In this document: positions 1 through 8,157 of the stretch, piece after piece
Layout of the letters: each line of letters begins with the position of its first letter
How positions within the stretch are numbered: position 1 is the stretch's first letter
Assembly: GCF_012927455.1 (NCBI RefSeq)
Contig: NZ_JABBPE010000002.1
Location: forward strand, 310,001 to 374,000
Reading direction: 5' to 3'
From: Polaromonas sp.
GTDB taxonomy: Bacteria > Pseudomonadota > Gammaproteobacteria > Burkholderiales > Burkholderiaceae_C
Length of the DNA stretch: 64,000 nt
The notes under the pieces: model-generated
What the model was told of the DNA's origin: nothing
The model's input: the letters and a program-made list of their open reading frames with translations, nothing else
The model's database searches: none
Translations under genes and position numbers: made by a program

Positions 1-1401
1 CTTGACGCCGCCTGGGCGCGTTGGTCACGGCCGTGGACGCTGGTAGCGTGGTCGTTCCTGACGCTCGGCATTTTTATGGGCAGCTTCTGGGCCTACTATG
101 AACTGGGCTGGGGCGGCTGGTGGTTTTGGGATGCGGTAGAAAACGCTTCTTTCATGCCGTGGCTGGTGGGCACTGCGTTGGTCCATTCATTGGCAGTTAC
201 TGAAAAGCGTGGTTCCTTCAAGAACTGGACGGTGCTGCTTGCCATCATCGCGTTCTCCTTGTCATTGCTTGGCACCTTCCTAGTTCGTTCTGGCGTGTTG
301 ACTTCGGTCCATTCCTTTGCCACCGACCCACGCCGCGGTTTGTTCATTCTGGTGTTTCTGGCGATCGTCATTGGCGGCTCCCTGCTGCTGTACGCATGGC
401 GCGCACCCAAGGTCGGTCTGGGCGGAAAGTTCAGCCTGTTTTCCCGCGAATCCATGCTGCTGATGAATAATGTCTTGTTGCTTGTGGCGGCGGGAACCGT
501 CTTGCTGGGAACACTTTATCCGCTGTTCCTAGACGCCCTCAACCTCGGGAAAATTTCAGTCGGCCCTCCGTATTTTGAAACGGTATTCGTGCCTTTGATG
601 ATCCCCGTCCTGCTGCTGATGGCCATCGCCCCGTTCGTACGCTGGAAGGAAGCTTCATTGCCTGAAGTGCTGCGTCGTATGCGCTGGATTGCGCTTGTGA
701 CACTCTTGCTGGGAGGTGCGGTCGCACTGTTGCTGGCAGCATCGCCCATGGTGATGCTCGGGATTACTTTTGCATTTTGGATATTGCTTGCGACCGCCTT
801 TCAGCTGGTGCAGCGCTTGCGCCATGCAGCCGCAGGGACCTCGCTCTGGAAGCGGGTTTCCAGTCAGCCGCGCAGTTTCTGGGGCATGGTGGTGGCACAC
901 GCCGGCATTGCCATCTTTGTGATTGGCGTTACGCTGGTCAAGGGCTTGGAGGCCGCCAATGATCTCACCATGCGAGTGGGTGACACCACCAGCGTCGCCG
1001 GCTACACCTTCCGCTTTGCCGATCTGAAGGAAATCAAGGGCCCGAACTACATCTCAGCGCAAGGCACCTTCGAGGTTACACGCGGCCAGACAAAAATCGC
1101 GACCCTGATGCCGGAAAAACGGCTATACACCGTGCAGCAAATGCCGCAGACGGAAGCGGGCATTGATCGAGGCTTTACGCGCGACCTGTATGTGTCCATG
1201 GGTGAATCCATCGGCAAGGATTTATGGGTCGTGCGGGTTCAGCACAAACCCTTCATTGGTTGGATCTGGGGGGGGTGCCTGATCATTGCATTCGGCGGTT
1301 TCCTGGCCGCATCTGATCGTCGCTACCGCGTGGCGTCGCGCAAGCGGCAAGTCGAGGCGCAAGAGGCGCTCGGCACACCACCCCTCAATGTTGCCACTTA
1401 A
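1..1401 (+). CDS. ccmF: Cytochrome c maturation haem lyase subunit CcmF (5' end cut by window)
   Basis: The frame is open from base 1, so the protein starts upstream; 466 residues of the C-terminal part are present. CcmF is the multi-spanning inner-membrane core of the haem lyase that attaches haem to CXXCH apocytochromes in the periplasm. The tryptophan-rich WWD segment lies at visible residues 37-51 (WGGWWFWD followed by VENASF), with hydrophobic helices before and after and a large periplasmic domain near residues 310-400. The usual WDPVEN of the WWD segment reads WDAVEN here, a Pro-to-Ala change. ccmG follows after 3 bases. Family assignment is certain; the upstream start cannot be seen. 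Confidence 0.96.
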   Translation, partial: LDAAWARWSRPWTLVAWSFLTLGIFMGSFWAYYELGWGGWWFWDAVENASFMPWLVGTALVHSLAVTEKRGSFKNWTVLLAIIAFSLSLLGTFLVRSGVLTSVHSFATDPRRGLFILVFLAIVIGGSLLLYAWRAPKVGLGGKFSLFSRESMLLMNNVLLLVAAGTVLLGTLYPLFLDALNLGKISVGPPYFETVFVPLMIPVLLLMAIAPFVRWKEASLPEVLRRMRWIALVTLLLGGAVALLLAASPMVMLGITFAFWILLATAFQLVQRLRHAAAGTSLWKRVSSQPRSFWGMVVAHAGIAIFVIGVTLVKGLEAANDLTMRVGDTTSVAGYTFRFADLKEIKGPNYISAQGTFEVTRGQTKIATLMPEKRLYTVQQMPQTEAGIDRGFTRDLYVSMGESIGKDLWVVRVQHKPFIGWIWGGCLIIAFGGFLAASDRRYRVASRKRQVEAQEALGTPPLNVAT

Positions 1402-1404
1402 GTC

Positions 1405-1932
1405 ATGAAACGCTTTCTTCTACCTTTTGCCGTCTTCCTCACGTTGGTGTTGTTTCTGGGTATCGGGCTGCGCTTGAACCCGCGCGAAATACCCTCGCCT
1501 TTTATTGGCAAGCCCGCTCCGGCCTTCAAGTTGGCACAACTGCACGAACCCGGCAAGACCATTTCGCCGCAGGACATGGTGGGCCAGGTCTGGCTTCTCA
1601 ATGTGTGGGCATCGTGGTGTGTCGCGTGCCGCCAGGAGCACCCGGTGCTGATGGATTTCGCCAAGCAGGGCGCGGTGCCGCTGCTCGGACTCAACTACAA
1701 GGATGGCACTGAAAACGGTGCCATCTGGCTGCGTCAGTTCGGCAATCCTTACTCGATTTCTGGCGTCGATGCCGACGGCAGAGTAGGCATTGACTACGGC
1801 GTCTACGGCGTACCAGAAACGTTTGTCATCGATAAAAAAGGCGTGATTCGCATGAAGCATATCGGACCCGTTACACCGGAAGTCATCACGGAAAAACTTC
1901 TGCCTTTGATCAAAGAGTTGAACCGTGCGTAA
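1405..1932 (+). CDS. ccmG: Thiol:disulfide interchange protein CcmG/DsbE
   Basis: This 175-residue membrane-anchored thioredoxin keeps apocytochrome c cysteines reduced for haem attachment. An N-terminal anchor spans about residues 4-22. The redox motif WCVAC has its cysteines at 72 and 75, and the cis-proline loop is seen as GVPETFVID near residue 135. It starts 3 bases after ccmF and overlaps ccmH by 8 bases, so the four genes are almost certainly one transcript with coupled translation. Length and motifs are normal for the family. Confidence 0.96.
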   Translation: MKRFLLPFAVFLTLVLFLGIGLRLNPREIPSPFIGKPAPAFKLAQLHEPGKTISPQDMVGQVWLLNVWASWCVACRQEHPVLMDFAKQGAVPLLGLNYKDGTENGAIWLRQFGNPYSISGVDADGRVGIDYGVYGVPETFVIDKKGVIRMKHIGPVTPEVITEKLLPLIKELNRA

Positions 1933-2404
1933 GTTATTTCTTGCCTGCCTGCTGGTATTGACGACAGCAACGGCCGCAACGGCCTATGCGAGAGAAGCGC
2001 CTACCCTGGCGGCCGACCCGGTTCTTGAAAAGCGCGTCATGGCGCTCTCCGCAGAATTGCGCTGCCTGGTATGCCAAAACCAGACCATTGCTGACTCCAA
2101 TGCAGAACTTGCTATCGATCTGAAAAACCAGGTGCGGGAAAAGCTCGGGCAAGGCATGTCCGACCAGGACATCATCGATTACATGGTGGAGCGTTATGGA
2201 GATTTCGTGCTGTACCGGCCACCGGTCAGGGGCACGACGTGGTTGCTGTGGTTTGGACCGTTTCTTCTGCTGGTCGTTGGCATCTTTCTTCTCGGCTTGA
2301 AGTTAAGCCGCCGTCGCACCCAGGTTGATGCCTTGCCGGAAGCCGAAATGCGCCGCGCAGCCCAGTTGCTGCGCCCTGCCCCCGATATGAAAGATAAGAA
2401 ATGA
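1925..2404 (+). CDS. ccmH: Cytochrome c maturation protein CcmH
   Basis: A 159-residue protein beginning at GTG, with a cleavable-type N-terminus ending near residue 22. It carries the LRCLVCQNQ motif (cysteines 47 and 50) that exchanges disulfides with apocytochrome and CcmG. One membrane helix near residues 104-124 is followed by a short basic cytoplasmic tail. The start lies inside the end of ccmG, and the stop overlaps the ATG of ccmI as ATGA, both signs of translational coupling. This is the short CcmH form with the TPR part carried by the separate ccmI gene. Confidence 0.96.
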   Translation: MRKLFLACLLVLTTATAATAYAREAPTLAADPVLEKRVMALSAELRCLVCQNQTIADSNAELAIDLKNQVREKLGQGMSDQDIIDYMVERYGDFVLYRPPVRGTTWLLWFGPFLLLVVGIFLLGLKLSRRRTQVDALPEAEMRRAAQLLRPAPDMKDKK

Positions 2405-3684
2405 TTGCTTTTTGGATTGTTGCGGTGTTGTTGATGGCCGGCGCCTTGCTGTTTATCTTGACACCGCTGTTGCGCAAGGATGAAGTCGCGCATCTGCATG
2501 CCTTGCGCGATGAAGTCAACCTGATGGTGCTGCGCGATCAACTGCACGAACTCGATGCCGACCGGGCGGCAGGCACCATTGATGCCGCAGCCTATGAAAG
2601 CTCCAGGCAGGAACTCGAAAGACGGGTCGCCGAAGATGTACAGCCTGGGACAAAGCTCGCCAAAACCGTACCGCGCAAGAACGCGGTGGGTTTACTGGTT
2701 GGTCTGTCGCTGCCTGTCGTCGCCGTTTCCTTGTATTTTTTGTTGGGCAACCCTGGCGGGCTGGATCCGGCACAAACGTCTGCCCCCAAGGAGGCTGCGC
2801 ATGAAGTGACCGAGGAGCAGATTCAAGCCATGATCACGGGATTGGCCCAGCGGCTCAAGGATTCGCCTGATGACGTCCAGGGCTGGAGCATGCTGGCGCG
2901 TTCTTACAACGCGCTGGGCCGCTTCGGCGAAGCCGCTGATGCCTATGCGCGCCTGGTGAAACTCGCCCCTGGCAATGCCGACATGCTGGCCGACTACGCC
3001 GACACCCTGGCGATGTCGCTTAACAAGAGCCTGCAAGGCGAGCCCGAAAAACTGATTGCGCGCGCCCTGGAAGTCGATCCAAAGAACATCAAGGCGCTGG
3101 CTTTGGCCGGCAGTGCCGCATTTGAGCGGCGTGACTACCCGGTGGCAATCACGCAGTGGAAGAAAATTCTGGCGATAGTGCCGGCTGATTCGGATATTGC
3201 ACGCTCGACCGGCGACAGCATTGGCGAGGCGCAAACGCTGGCGGCAGGCAAACCGGCGACCGCACCGGCGCCGTTAGCGGTGGCACCTGCACCTACCAAT
3301 CCCCCCACGGCAACGGCACCCTCAGCGCCAGCCGCAGCGGCGGCCGAAGTGGCTGGAACCGTTGAACTTGATGCGGCGCTGCGAGCCCAGGTAGCCGACA
3401 CCGACACCGTGTTCATTTTTGCGCGCGCAGCGCAAGGGCCACGTTTTCCGCTGGCTGTGCTGCGCAAGCAGGTGAAGGATTTGCCAACAGCCTTTGTCCT
3501 CGATGACAGCATGAGCATGGTTCCCGATGCCAAGCTGTCGAGTTTTCCTATGGTGGTGGTGGGCGCCCGCGTCTCAAAATCGGGAAGCGCAACACCAACA
3601 GCAGGCGACCTTGAAGGTTTGACCGAACCAGTTCGCCCAGGCGCCAAAAACCTGAAAATCCGGATTGACGCGCAACGCAAATAA
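2401..3684 (+). CDS. ccmI: Cytochrome c maturation TPR protein CcmI
   Basis: This 427-residue protein matches CcmI/CycH, which holds apocytochrome c tails for the haem lyase. Two membrane helices (about 2-20 and 97-115) flank a cytoplasmic loop. A periplasmic TPR region covers about 140-270, with repeats such as WSMLARSYNALGRFGEA. An Ala/Pro-rich linker follows (about 282-315), then the C-terminal CycH domain. It is the last gene of the ccm operon, overlapping ccmH by 4 bases; a dyad without a clear T run lies just downstream. Confidence 0.94.
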   Translation: MIAFWIVAVLLMAGALLFILTPLLRKDEVAHLHALRDEVNLMVLRDQLHELDADRAAGTIDAAAYESSRQELERRVAEDVQPGTKLAKTVPRKNAVGLLVGLSLPVVAVSLYFLLGNPGGLDPAQTSAPKEAAHEVTEEQIQAMITGLAQRLKDSPDDVQGWSMLARSYNALGRFGEAADAYARLVKLAPGNADMLADYADTLAMSLNKSLQGEPEKLIARALEVDPKNIKALALAGSAAFERRDYPVAITQWKKILAIVPADSDIARSTGDSIGEAQTLAAGKPATAPAPLAVAPAPTNPPTATAPSAPAAAAAEVAGTVELDAALRAQVADTDTVFIFARAAQGPRFPLAVLRKQVKDLPTAFVLDDSMSMVPDAKLSSFPMVVVGARVSKSGSATPTAGDLEGLTEPVRPGAKNLKIRIDAQRK

Positions 3685-3693
3685 TCCGGAATG

Positions 3694-3725
3694 CCAAGCC
3701 CGCTTGCTAGTCAAGCGGTGTTGGG
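3694..3725 (+). terminator. Possible terminator hairpin after ccmI
   Basis: An inverted repeat pairs CCGCTTG with CAAGCGG around a CTAGT loop and extends outward with CCAA/TTGG. There is no T tract, so intrinsic termination is uncertain. It is the only structure seen in the 174 bases between ccmI and the next gene. Confidence 0.35.
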
Positions 3726-3858
3726 CGGCTTCAGCCTCATTAGCCAAGTCAAACCACAGCGCCCCGGCTGGCGCTTGACGAAGGCGCGCACCCCAGCTGA
3801 CGAGCTACATCCACGGCGATGCCTCTGCGCGACATTGCTTTTGATAAGGTAAATATTC

Positions 3859-4962
3859 ATGGCAACTGCCTTGCTTCGAATGGCCCGCTTTGCTGGCGTG
3901 ACTTGCGCCGTGGTGCTTGCGGCCTGTTCCGTAACGCCCGATAAATCGGCCAAAGTTTTCAAGGGCCCCCTGGTCTGGCCCCAGCCGCCTGACCGGCCGC
4001 GTTTTGCCTACCAGACGGTGTTGCGTGCGCCGTCCGATATTGCGGTTGTAGAACTGCCCAAAGAAAAATTATTGCGGGAGCTGACGGGCGCCCCAGCCAC
4101 CTCCACCAGCCCGGTTTTCAAAAAGCCGGCGGCCACGGTGGCACGCCAAGGCCGCATTTATGTGACCGACACCAGCACCGCATCGATTGTGGTGTTCGAC
4201 GTGCCCAGGCGCAAAGTGTTCCGCTTTGGTCAGCGCCTGCCCGCTGTACTGGCAAAACCGTCTGGTTTGGCGCTGGATGCGGAAATGAATGTGTATGTCG
4301 CCGACTCCAAGCGGCGCGAGGTGCTGGTATTTGACAGCCTGGGCCTGTTCAAGCGCGCCATAGGCGGCCCCGATGACCTGGAAAGGCCGACCGGCGTGGC
4401 AGTCAGTCGCGACGGGGAGCGTATTTACGCGGTTGATCGCTCTGACAACGAAAGCAATCAGCACAAGGTCGTCATTTATGACAAGGATGGAAAAAAAATC
4501 AAGGTGATCGGCACCCGGGGTGATGGCGATGGCCAGTTCAACGTGCCGTTGCAGGCCGCAGTCGCGCCCGATGGCACGCTGTACGTGCTTGATTCGGGTA
4601 ATTTTCGCATTCAGGCCTTTAACAGGGATGGCAGCTTTCTGCGTGCTTTCGGCAAAGCCGGCGTCAATATTGGCAACTTCGCCCGTCCGCGCGGCATAGC
4701 GGTGGACGACGAAGGCAAGATTTATGTAACCGACGCGAGCTACAACAACTTTCAGATTTTTCAGCCGGATGGTCAGCTATTGCTGGCCGTTGGCGAGACC
4801 GGCGCTGAGAGCAATCCAGGGCGATTTGGCCTGCTGAACGGCATTGCCGTGGACGAGATTGGAAATGTTTACGTGGCCGATCAACTGTTCAACAAAGTCG
4901 AAGTTTTCCGACCTTTGGGCGAGCAAGAAGGCCAGAAGATGTTGCAGTCTGCGCAAAAATAG
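3859..4962 (+). CDS. NHL-repeat (six-bladed beta-propeller) lipoprotein
   Basis: A 367-residue predicted lipoprotein. The signal sequence ends in a lipobox-like LAAC near residue 22, so it should be anchored to a membrane on the periplasmic side. From about residue 85 onward repeated units such as RIYVTDTS, NVYVADSKR, TLYVLDSGN, KIYVTDAS and NVYVADQLF mark NHL propeller blades. Such propellers usually bind partner proteins or ligands rather than catalyse. It is followed 95 bases later by a multihaem cytochrome and preceded by the ccm operon, which suggests a role beside periplasmic electron transfer (inference). The exact function is unknown. Confidence 0.85.
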   Translation: MATALLRMARFAGVTCAVVLAACSVTPDKSAKVFKGPLVWPQPPDRPRFAYQTVLRAPSDIAVVELPKEKLLRELTGAPATSTSPVFKKPAATVARQGRIYVTDTSTASIVVFDVPRRKVFRFGQRLPAVLAKPSGLALDAEMNVYVADSKRREVLVFDSLGLFKRAIGGPDDLERPTGVAVSRDGERIYAVDRSDNESNQHKVVIYDKDGKKIKVIGTRGDGDGQFNVPLQAAVAPDGTLYVLDSGNFRIQAFNRDGSFLRAFGKAGVNIGNFARPRGIAVDDEGKIYVTDASYNNFQIFQPDGQLLLAVGETGAESNPGRFGLLNGIAVDEIGNVYVADQLFNKVEVFRPLGEQEGQKMLQSAQK

Positions 4963-5057
4963 CTTTAGGTATGTTTTTTGCTCAACACGTTGTTCGTTTT
5001 CATAAAAAATCTTTAGGGATAACCATGGTAAATAACAGGTTAAAAAGGGGAGCGCAG

Positions 5058-5960
5058 ATGAATAGTCAGAAAATTGTCGTCGCAATGGGTTTGCTGCTGT
5101 TTGGATCGGGCTTGGCTCAAGCGCAAACCCCAAGCACTGCAGGCACCAAATTCACCAATCAGGGCAGCATTGCCAATACCCGCCATAACCTGACGCAGCG
5201 CGCGCCTGCTGCCGGACCCAACGGCACATTTATGGATCTTGTGCGCAACGATTATGGTGAGGTTTGCGTTTATTGCCATACCCCGCACGGTGCGGATACC
5301 AACGTCAAGTTGCCTTTATGGAACCGAACAACGCAGGCAACAACGTACAAAACCTACAACGAATTAAAAACCTCGTCGCTTACGCAAACGGTCTCCCAAC
5401 CGGGCGTCAATTCCTTATCCTGCCTTTCCTGCCACGACGGGCAGACGGCGGTGGACTCCATCATCAACATGCCTGGATCCGGCCGTTATAACGCAAATCA
5501 AGCAACAGCTACTTTTGCGGCTAGCCAAACGTTCCTTAATTCATGGCCAGGGACTGGCCCAAAGACAGGGGCGGATCATCAAGCCCTGAACTCTGCGGGA
5601 TGTCTATCTTGCCATGGTGGAGTCGCCATTCCAGGCGCACCTGATTTCAGGATTGCCGCCATCGGCACCGACCTGACCAATGACCACCCGGTGGGCATCA
5701 CCTTTCCCACCACCAATGGCCCCGGCACCGACTTTAAAACGCCCACGGGTACCAAGGGAAACGCCACCTTCTTTGACTCCAATAGCAACGGCAACATGGA
5801 CACTGGCGATGTGCGGCTGTATGACGCAAAAGTCGAATGCGCGTCTTGCCACGACCCACACGGCGTGCCGTCAGGTGCTGCGGGAAGCACCTTCAATCTG
5901 ACCTTCATGCGCGTAGCCAATACGAACAGTGCGGTCTGCCTGACCTGCCACGCCAAGTAA
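5058..5960 (+). CDS. Periplasmic pentahaem cytochrome c (doubled-CXXCH type)
   Basis: The start at 5058 is chosen because an AGGGGAG ribosome site precedes it and the first 22 residues form a signal peptide ending AQAQ. The mature protein carries five haem c motifs: CVYCH (about residue 70), CLSCH, CLSCH, CASCH and CLTCH at the very C-terminus. Motifs 1 and 4 are followed by TPHG and DPHG, typical of doubled-CXXCH cytochromes. The frame stays open back to 4971, but that stretch lacks a signal-like sequence. It probably carries electrons in the periplasm; partners are unknown. The nearby NHL lipoprotein is a plausible partner. Confidence 0.88.
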   Translation: MNSQKIVVAMGLLLFGSGLAQAQTPSTAGTKFTNQGSIANTRHNLTQRAPAAGPNGTFMDLVRNDYGEVCVYCHTPHGADTNVKLPLWNRTTQATTYKTYNELKTSSLTQTVSQPGVNSLSCLSCHDGQTAVDSIINMPGSGRYNANQATATFAASQTFLNSWPGTGPKTGADHQALNSAGCLSCHGGVAIPGAPDFRIAAIGTDLTNDHPVGITFPTTNGPGTDFKTPTGTKGNATFFDSNSNGNMDTGDVRLYDAKVECASCHDPHGVPSGAAGSTFNLTFMRVANTNSAVCLTCHAK

Positions 5961-6339
5961 GGTTTTTCGGGTAAATCAAAGAGCGTGTTGCGCCCAGCCC
6001 ATGGCTGCAGCGCGAACGTTCGGTTTACAGGTCGTACCCTCTTGCTTGGGGCGCCCCAGCGACTGTGATACTGCGTCGACAAGTCCCGGCAAGCCGTTGT
6101 GCAGACAAGCTGGGACCGAGGAAGTCGAGCCAACCATCCGTCGACCAGCACCCCGTCATTCCCACTCTTGAGAGAGTGCTATTCCCATAGTCAAGATTTT
6201 CATCCCAACTGCGACCGCCGTTTTGCTATTTATTGCATAGCAGCTTGCGCCCGCCCTGCTTGGGCTGTAGGCCTTATTTGATCTGAACCCGGGTCTAAAG
6301 CCGGTTCGCCAGGCGTCCCGTCCGGTAACCGCCGACTTT
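5961..6339. other. Intergenic region, 379 bp, one repeat copy only
   Basis: No credible gene is seen between the pentahaem cytochrome and the convergent Lrp-type regulator. The only recognisable element is a copy of the family-1 repeat at 6222-6274. Short frames here lack ribosome sites and family resemblance. Confidence 0.7.
6222..6274 (-). repeat. Family-1 interspersed repeat, copy 1 (intergenic)
   Basis: Reads GCTATTTATTGCATAGCAGC followed by TTGCGCCCGCCCTGC and TTGGGCTGTAGGCC. The first part is a small palindrome (GCTAT...ATAGC); the second carries the GCGCCCG core and the GGGCT end found in all copies. It lies between two convergent genes. Confidence 0.85.
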
Positions 6340-6771
6340 TTAGCGGCTAAAACGCGTCGACAGTACCACCGACGTATGCGTGCGCTCCACCCCGTCGAGC
6401 AGGCCAATGCTATCGATCAACGCATCAAGCCGCTCAATCGAGCCTGCCTGCACGATGGCGATCATGTCAAAGGTCCCGCTAATTGATAGCAGTGAGCCAA
6501 CTTCGGGGATCTTGCGCAGCGCCGCTTCGACTGGGCCGGACAGCTTGGGGCCGACGGTAAGCATTACATGGGCGCGGACCAGCGACTGCTCGTAGACATC
6601 GCCGGTGCGCGCACCGTAACCGGTAATGACCTTGTCGCGCTCCAGCCGGGCCATGCGCGCCTGCACCGCCGTGCGCGATAGCCCCACCTTGCGCGCCAGC
6701 AAGGCCACCGGGCAGCGCGCGTTTTCACGCAGCTCGTTAAGCAGGGTTCGGTCAATAAGGTCAAGATTCAT
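6340..6771 (-). CDS. Lrp/AsnC-family transcriptional regulator
   Basis: A 143-residue regulator. The N-terminal winged helix-turn-helix (about residues 1-60) begins with LDLIDRTLLNELRENARCP and includes a recognition region GLSRTAVQARMARLE. The C-terminal RAM/ligand domain covers about 65-140. It is divergent from the saccharopine dehydrogenase-like gene across 156 bases, an arrangement typical of an amino-acid-responsive regulator controlling its neighbour. The ligand cannot be read from the sequence; lysine or a related amino acid is a guess from context. Confidence 0.9.
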   Translation of the reverse strand: MNLDLIDRTLLNELRENARCPVALLARKVGLSRTAVQARMARLERDKVITGYGARTGDVYEQSLVRAHVMLTVGPKLSGPVEAALRKIPEVGSLLSISGTFDMIAIVQAGSIERLDALIDSIGLLDGVERTHTSVVLSTRFSR

Positions 6772-6927
6772 GCGGCAAGGTCAAAATTAGATGAACTGTT
6801 GGGTTACGAACTTCTATCTGTCTAAATTATGACTACTATTTGTATGAATTGACACTACCAACCGTCAGCACTCCCGCCCACAATAAGCCAGCTACCGCCA
6901 CGTCGGCAGGGCAAGCAAGGAGTTCAT

Positions 6928-8028
6928 ATGAAAAAAATTATGGTGATAGGCGCCGGCAAGATCGGCTCGACCATAGCCGCCCTGCTGGACTCTGCCGGAG
7001 ATTACGCAGTGACACTGGCCGACGCCTCCCAAGCCACACTGGCCAGCGTAAAAGCCGGCCCCAGGGTGAAGTTGCAAACACTGGACGTCACAGACCCGCT
7101 CGCCCTGCGCGCCGCCTTGGCGGGGCATTTCGCCGTGCTCAGCGCCGCGCCGTTTCACCTCACCGCCTCCATTGCCGAGGCTGCCGTGGCCACCCAGGTG
7201 CATTACCTGGACCTGACCGAAGACGTCGCCAGCACGCGACGCGTCAGGGAACTGGCCGGCAACGCGCAATCGGCATTGATTCCGCAATGCGGCCTGGCGC
7301 CCGGCTTCATCTCCATCGTGGCGGCCGACCTGTGCCGACGTTTTGACAGCCTGCACAGCGTGCGCATGCGCGTCGGCGCCCTGCCGCAATTCCCGTCCAA
7401 CGCGCTCAACTACAACCTGACCTGGAGCACCGACGGCGTCATCAACGAATATTGCGAGCCCTGCGAGGCGATTGTTGAAGGCGTGCTGCGCCAGGTGCCG
7501 CCGCTGGCCGAGCATGAAGAATTTTCTCTCGACGGCGTGACCTACGAGGCCTTCAATACCTCGGGTGGCCTGGGCACGCTGTGCGAGACGCTGCTCGGCA
7601 AGGTCACCAACCTCAACTACAAAACCATTCGCTACCCCGGCCACGCGGCCATCATGAAGGCGCTCATCAACGACCTGCGCCTGCGCGACCGCCGCGATGT
7701 GCTCAAGGACATTTTGGAAAACGCTTTGCCAACGACGCTGCAGGACGTGGTCATCGTCTTTGTCACCGTCAGCGGCCTGCGCGAAGGCCGGTTGATGCAG
7801 GAGACCTATGCGCACAAGGTCTACAGCCATGTGGTCGGCGGCGCGCTGCGCAGCGCCATCCAGATCACCACAGCGGCCGGCATTTGTACCGTGCTGGATC
7901 TGCTAGCCAGCGAACGGCTGCCAGCGCGGGGCTTCATCCGGCAGGAAGAGATTGCGCTGGCAGATTTTCTGGCGAATCGCTTTGGCATGGCCTATGCCGA
8001 GCGCCCAGCCGAACGCGCTGCGGCCTGA
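6928..8028 (+). CDS. Saccharopine dehydrogenase-family protein (possible L-lysine dehydrogenase)
   Basis: A 366-residue protein. The N-terminal Rossmann fold starts VIGAGKIGST (about residues 6-15). The saccharopine dehydrogenase catalytic part includes HYLDLTEDV and the PQCGLAPGF segment (about 110-125). Single-domain proteins of this kind catalyse NAD(P)-dependent oxidation at the alpha- or epsilon-amino group of lysine-type substrates. AGGAG lies 7 bases before the ATG. The divergent Lrp-type regulator supports an amino-acid catabolic role. Substrate is inferred, not shown. Confidence 0.8.
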   Translation: MKKIMVIGAGKIGSTIAALLDSAGDYAVTLADASQATLASVKAGPRVKLQTLDVTDPLALRAALAGHFAVLSAAPFHLTASIAEAAVATQVHYLDLTEDVASTRRVRELAGNAQSALIPQCGLAPGFISIVAADLCRRFDSLHSVRMRVGALPQFPSNALNYNLTWSTDGVINEYCEPCEAIVEGVLRQVPPLAEHEEFSLDGVTYEAFNTSGGLGTLCETLLGKVTNLNYKTIRYPGHAAIMKALINDLRLRDRRDVLKDILENALPTTLQDVVIVFVTVSGLREGRLMQETYAHKVYSHVVGGALRSAIQITTAAGICTVLDLLASERLPARGFIRQEEIALADFLANRFGMAYAERPAERAAA

Positions 8029-8082
8029 GACATCTTGGAAAGCCGGAACCATTGAAAACACGGTTATTAAGGATGTTTTATG

Positions 8083-8130
8083 CCTCTAGCCCATACAGGA
8101 CGGGCGCGAGCAGCTATCAATTAAATAGCA
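8083..8130 (+). repeat. Family-1 interspersed repeat, copy 2 (intergenic)
   Basis: CTCTAGCCCATACAGGACGG GCGCGAGCAGCTATCAATTA AATAGCA in the plus orientation. It lies between two convergent genes, 27 bases beyond the stop of sbcB. Confidence 0.88.
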
Positions 8131-8157
8131 ATCTCGTTTCAGATCACCTTGCCGCGC

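Noticed and set aside
96-455. Long open frames antisense to ccmF, clpA (10937-12031), icd (12893-13855), livM-type permease (44468-45937) and others
   Set aside because: They are mirror frames of high-GC coding sequence on the opposite strand; they have no ribosome sites or recognisable domains, whereas the sense genes do.
6300-6340. Terminator for the Lrp gene
   Set aside because: No stable hairpin with a T run could be found near the stop; the repeat at 6222 may play that part but that is not shown.
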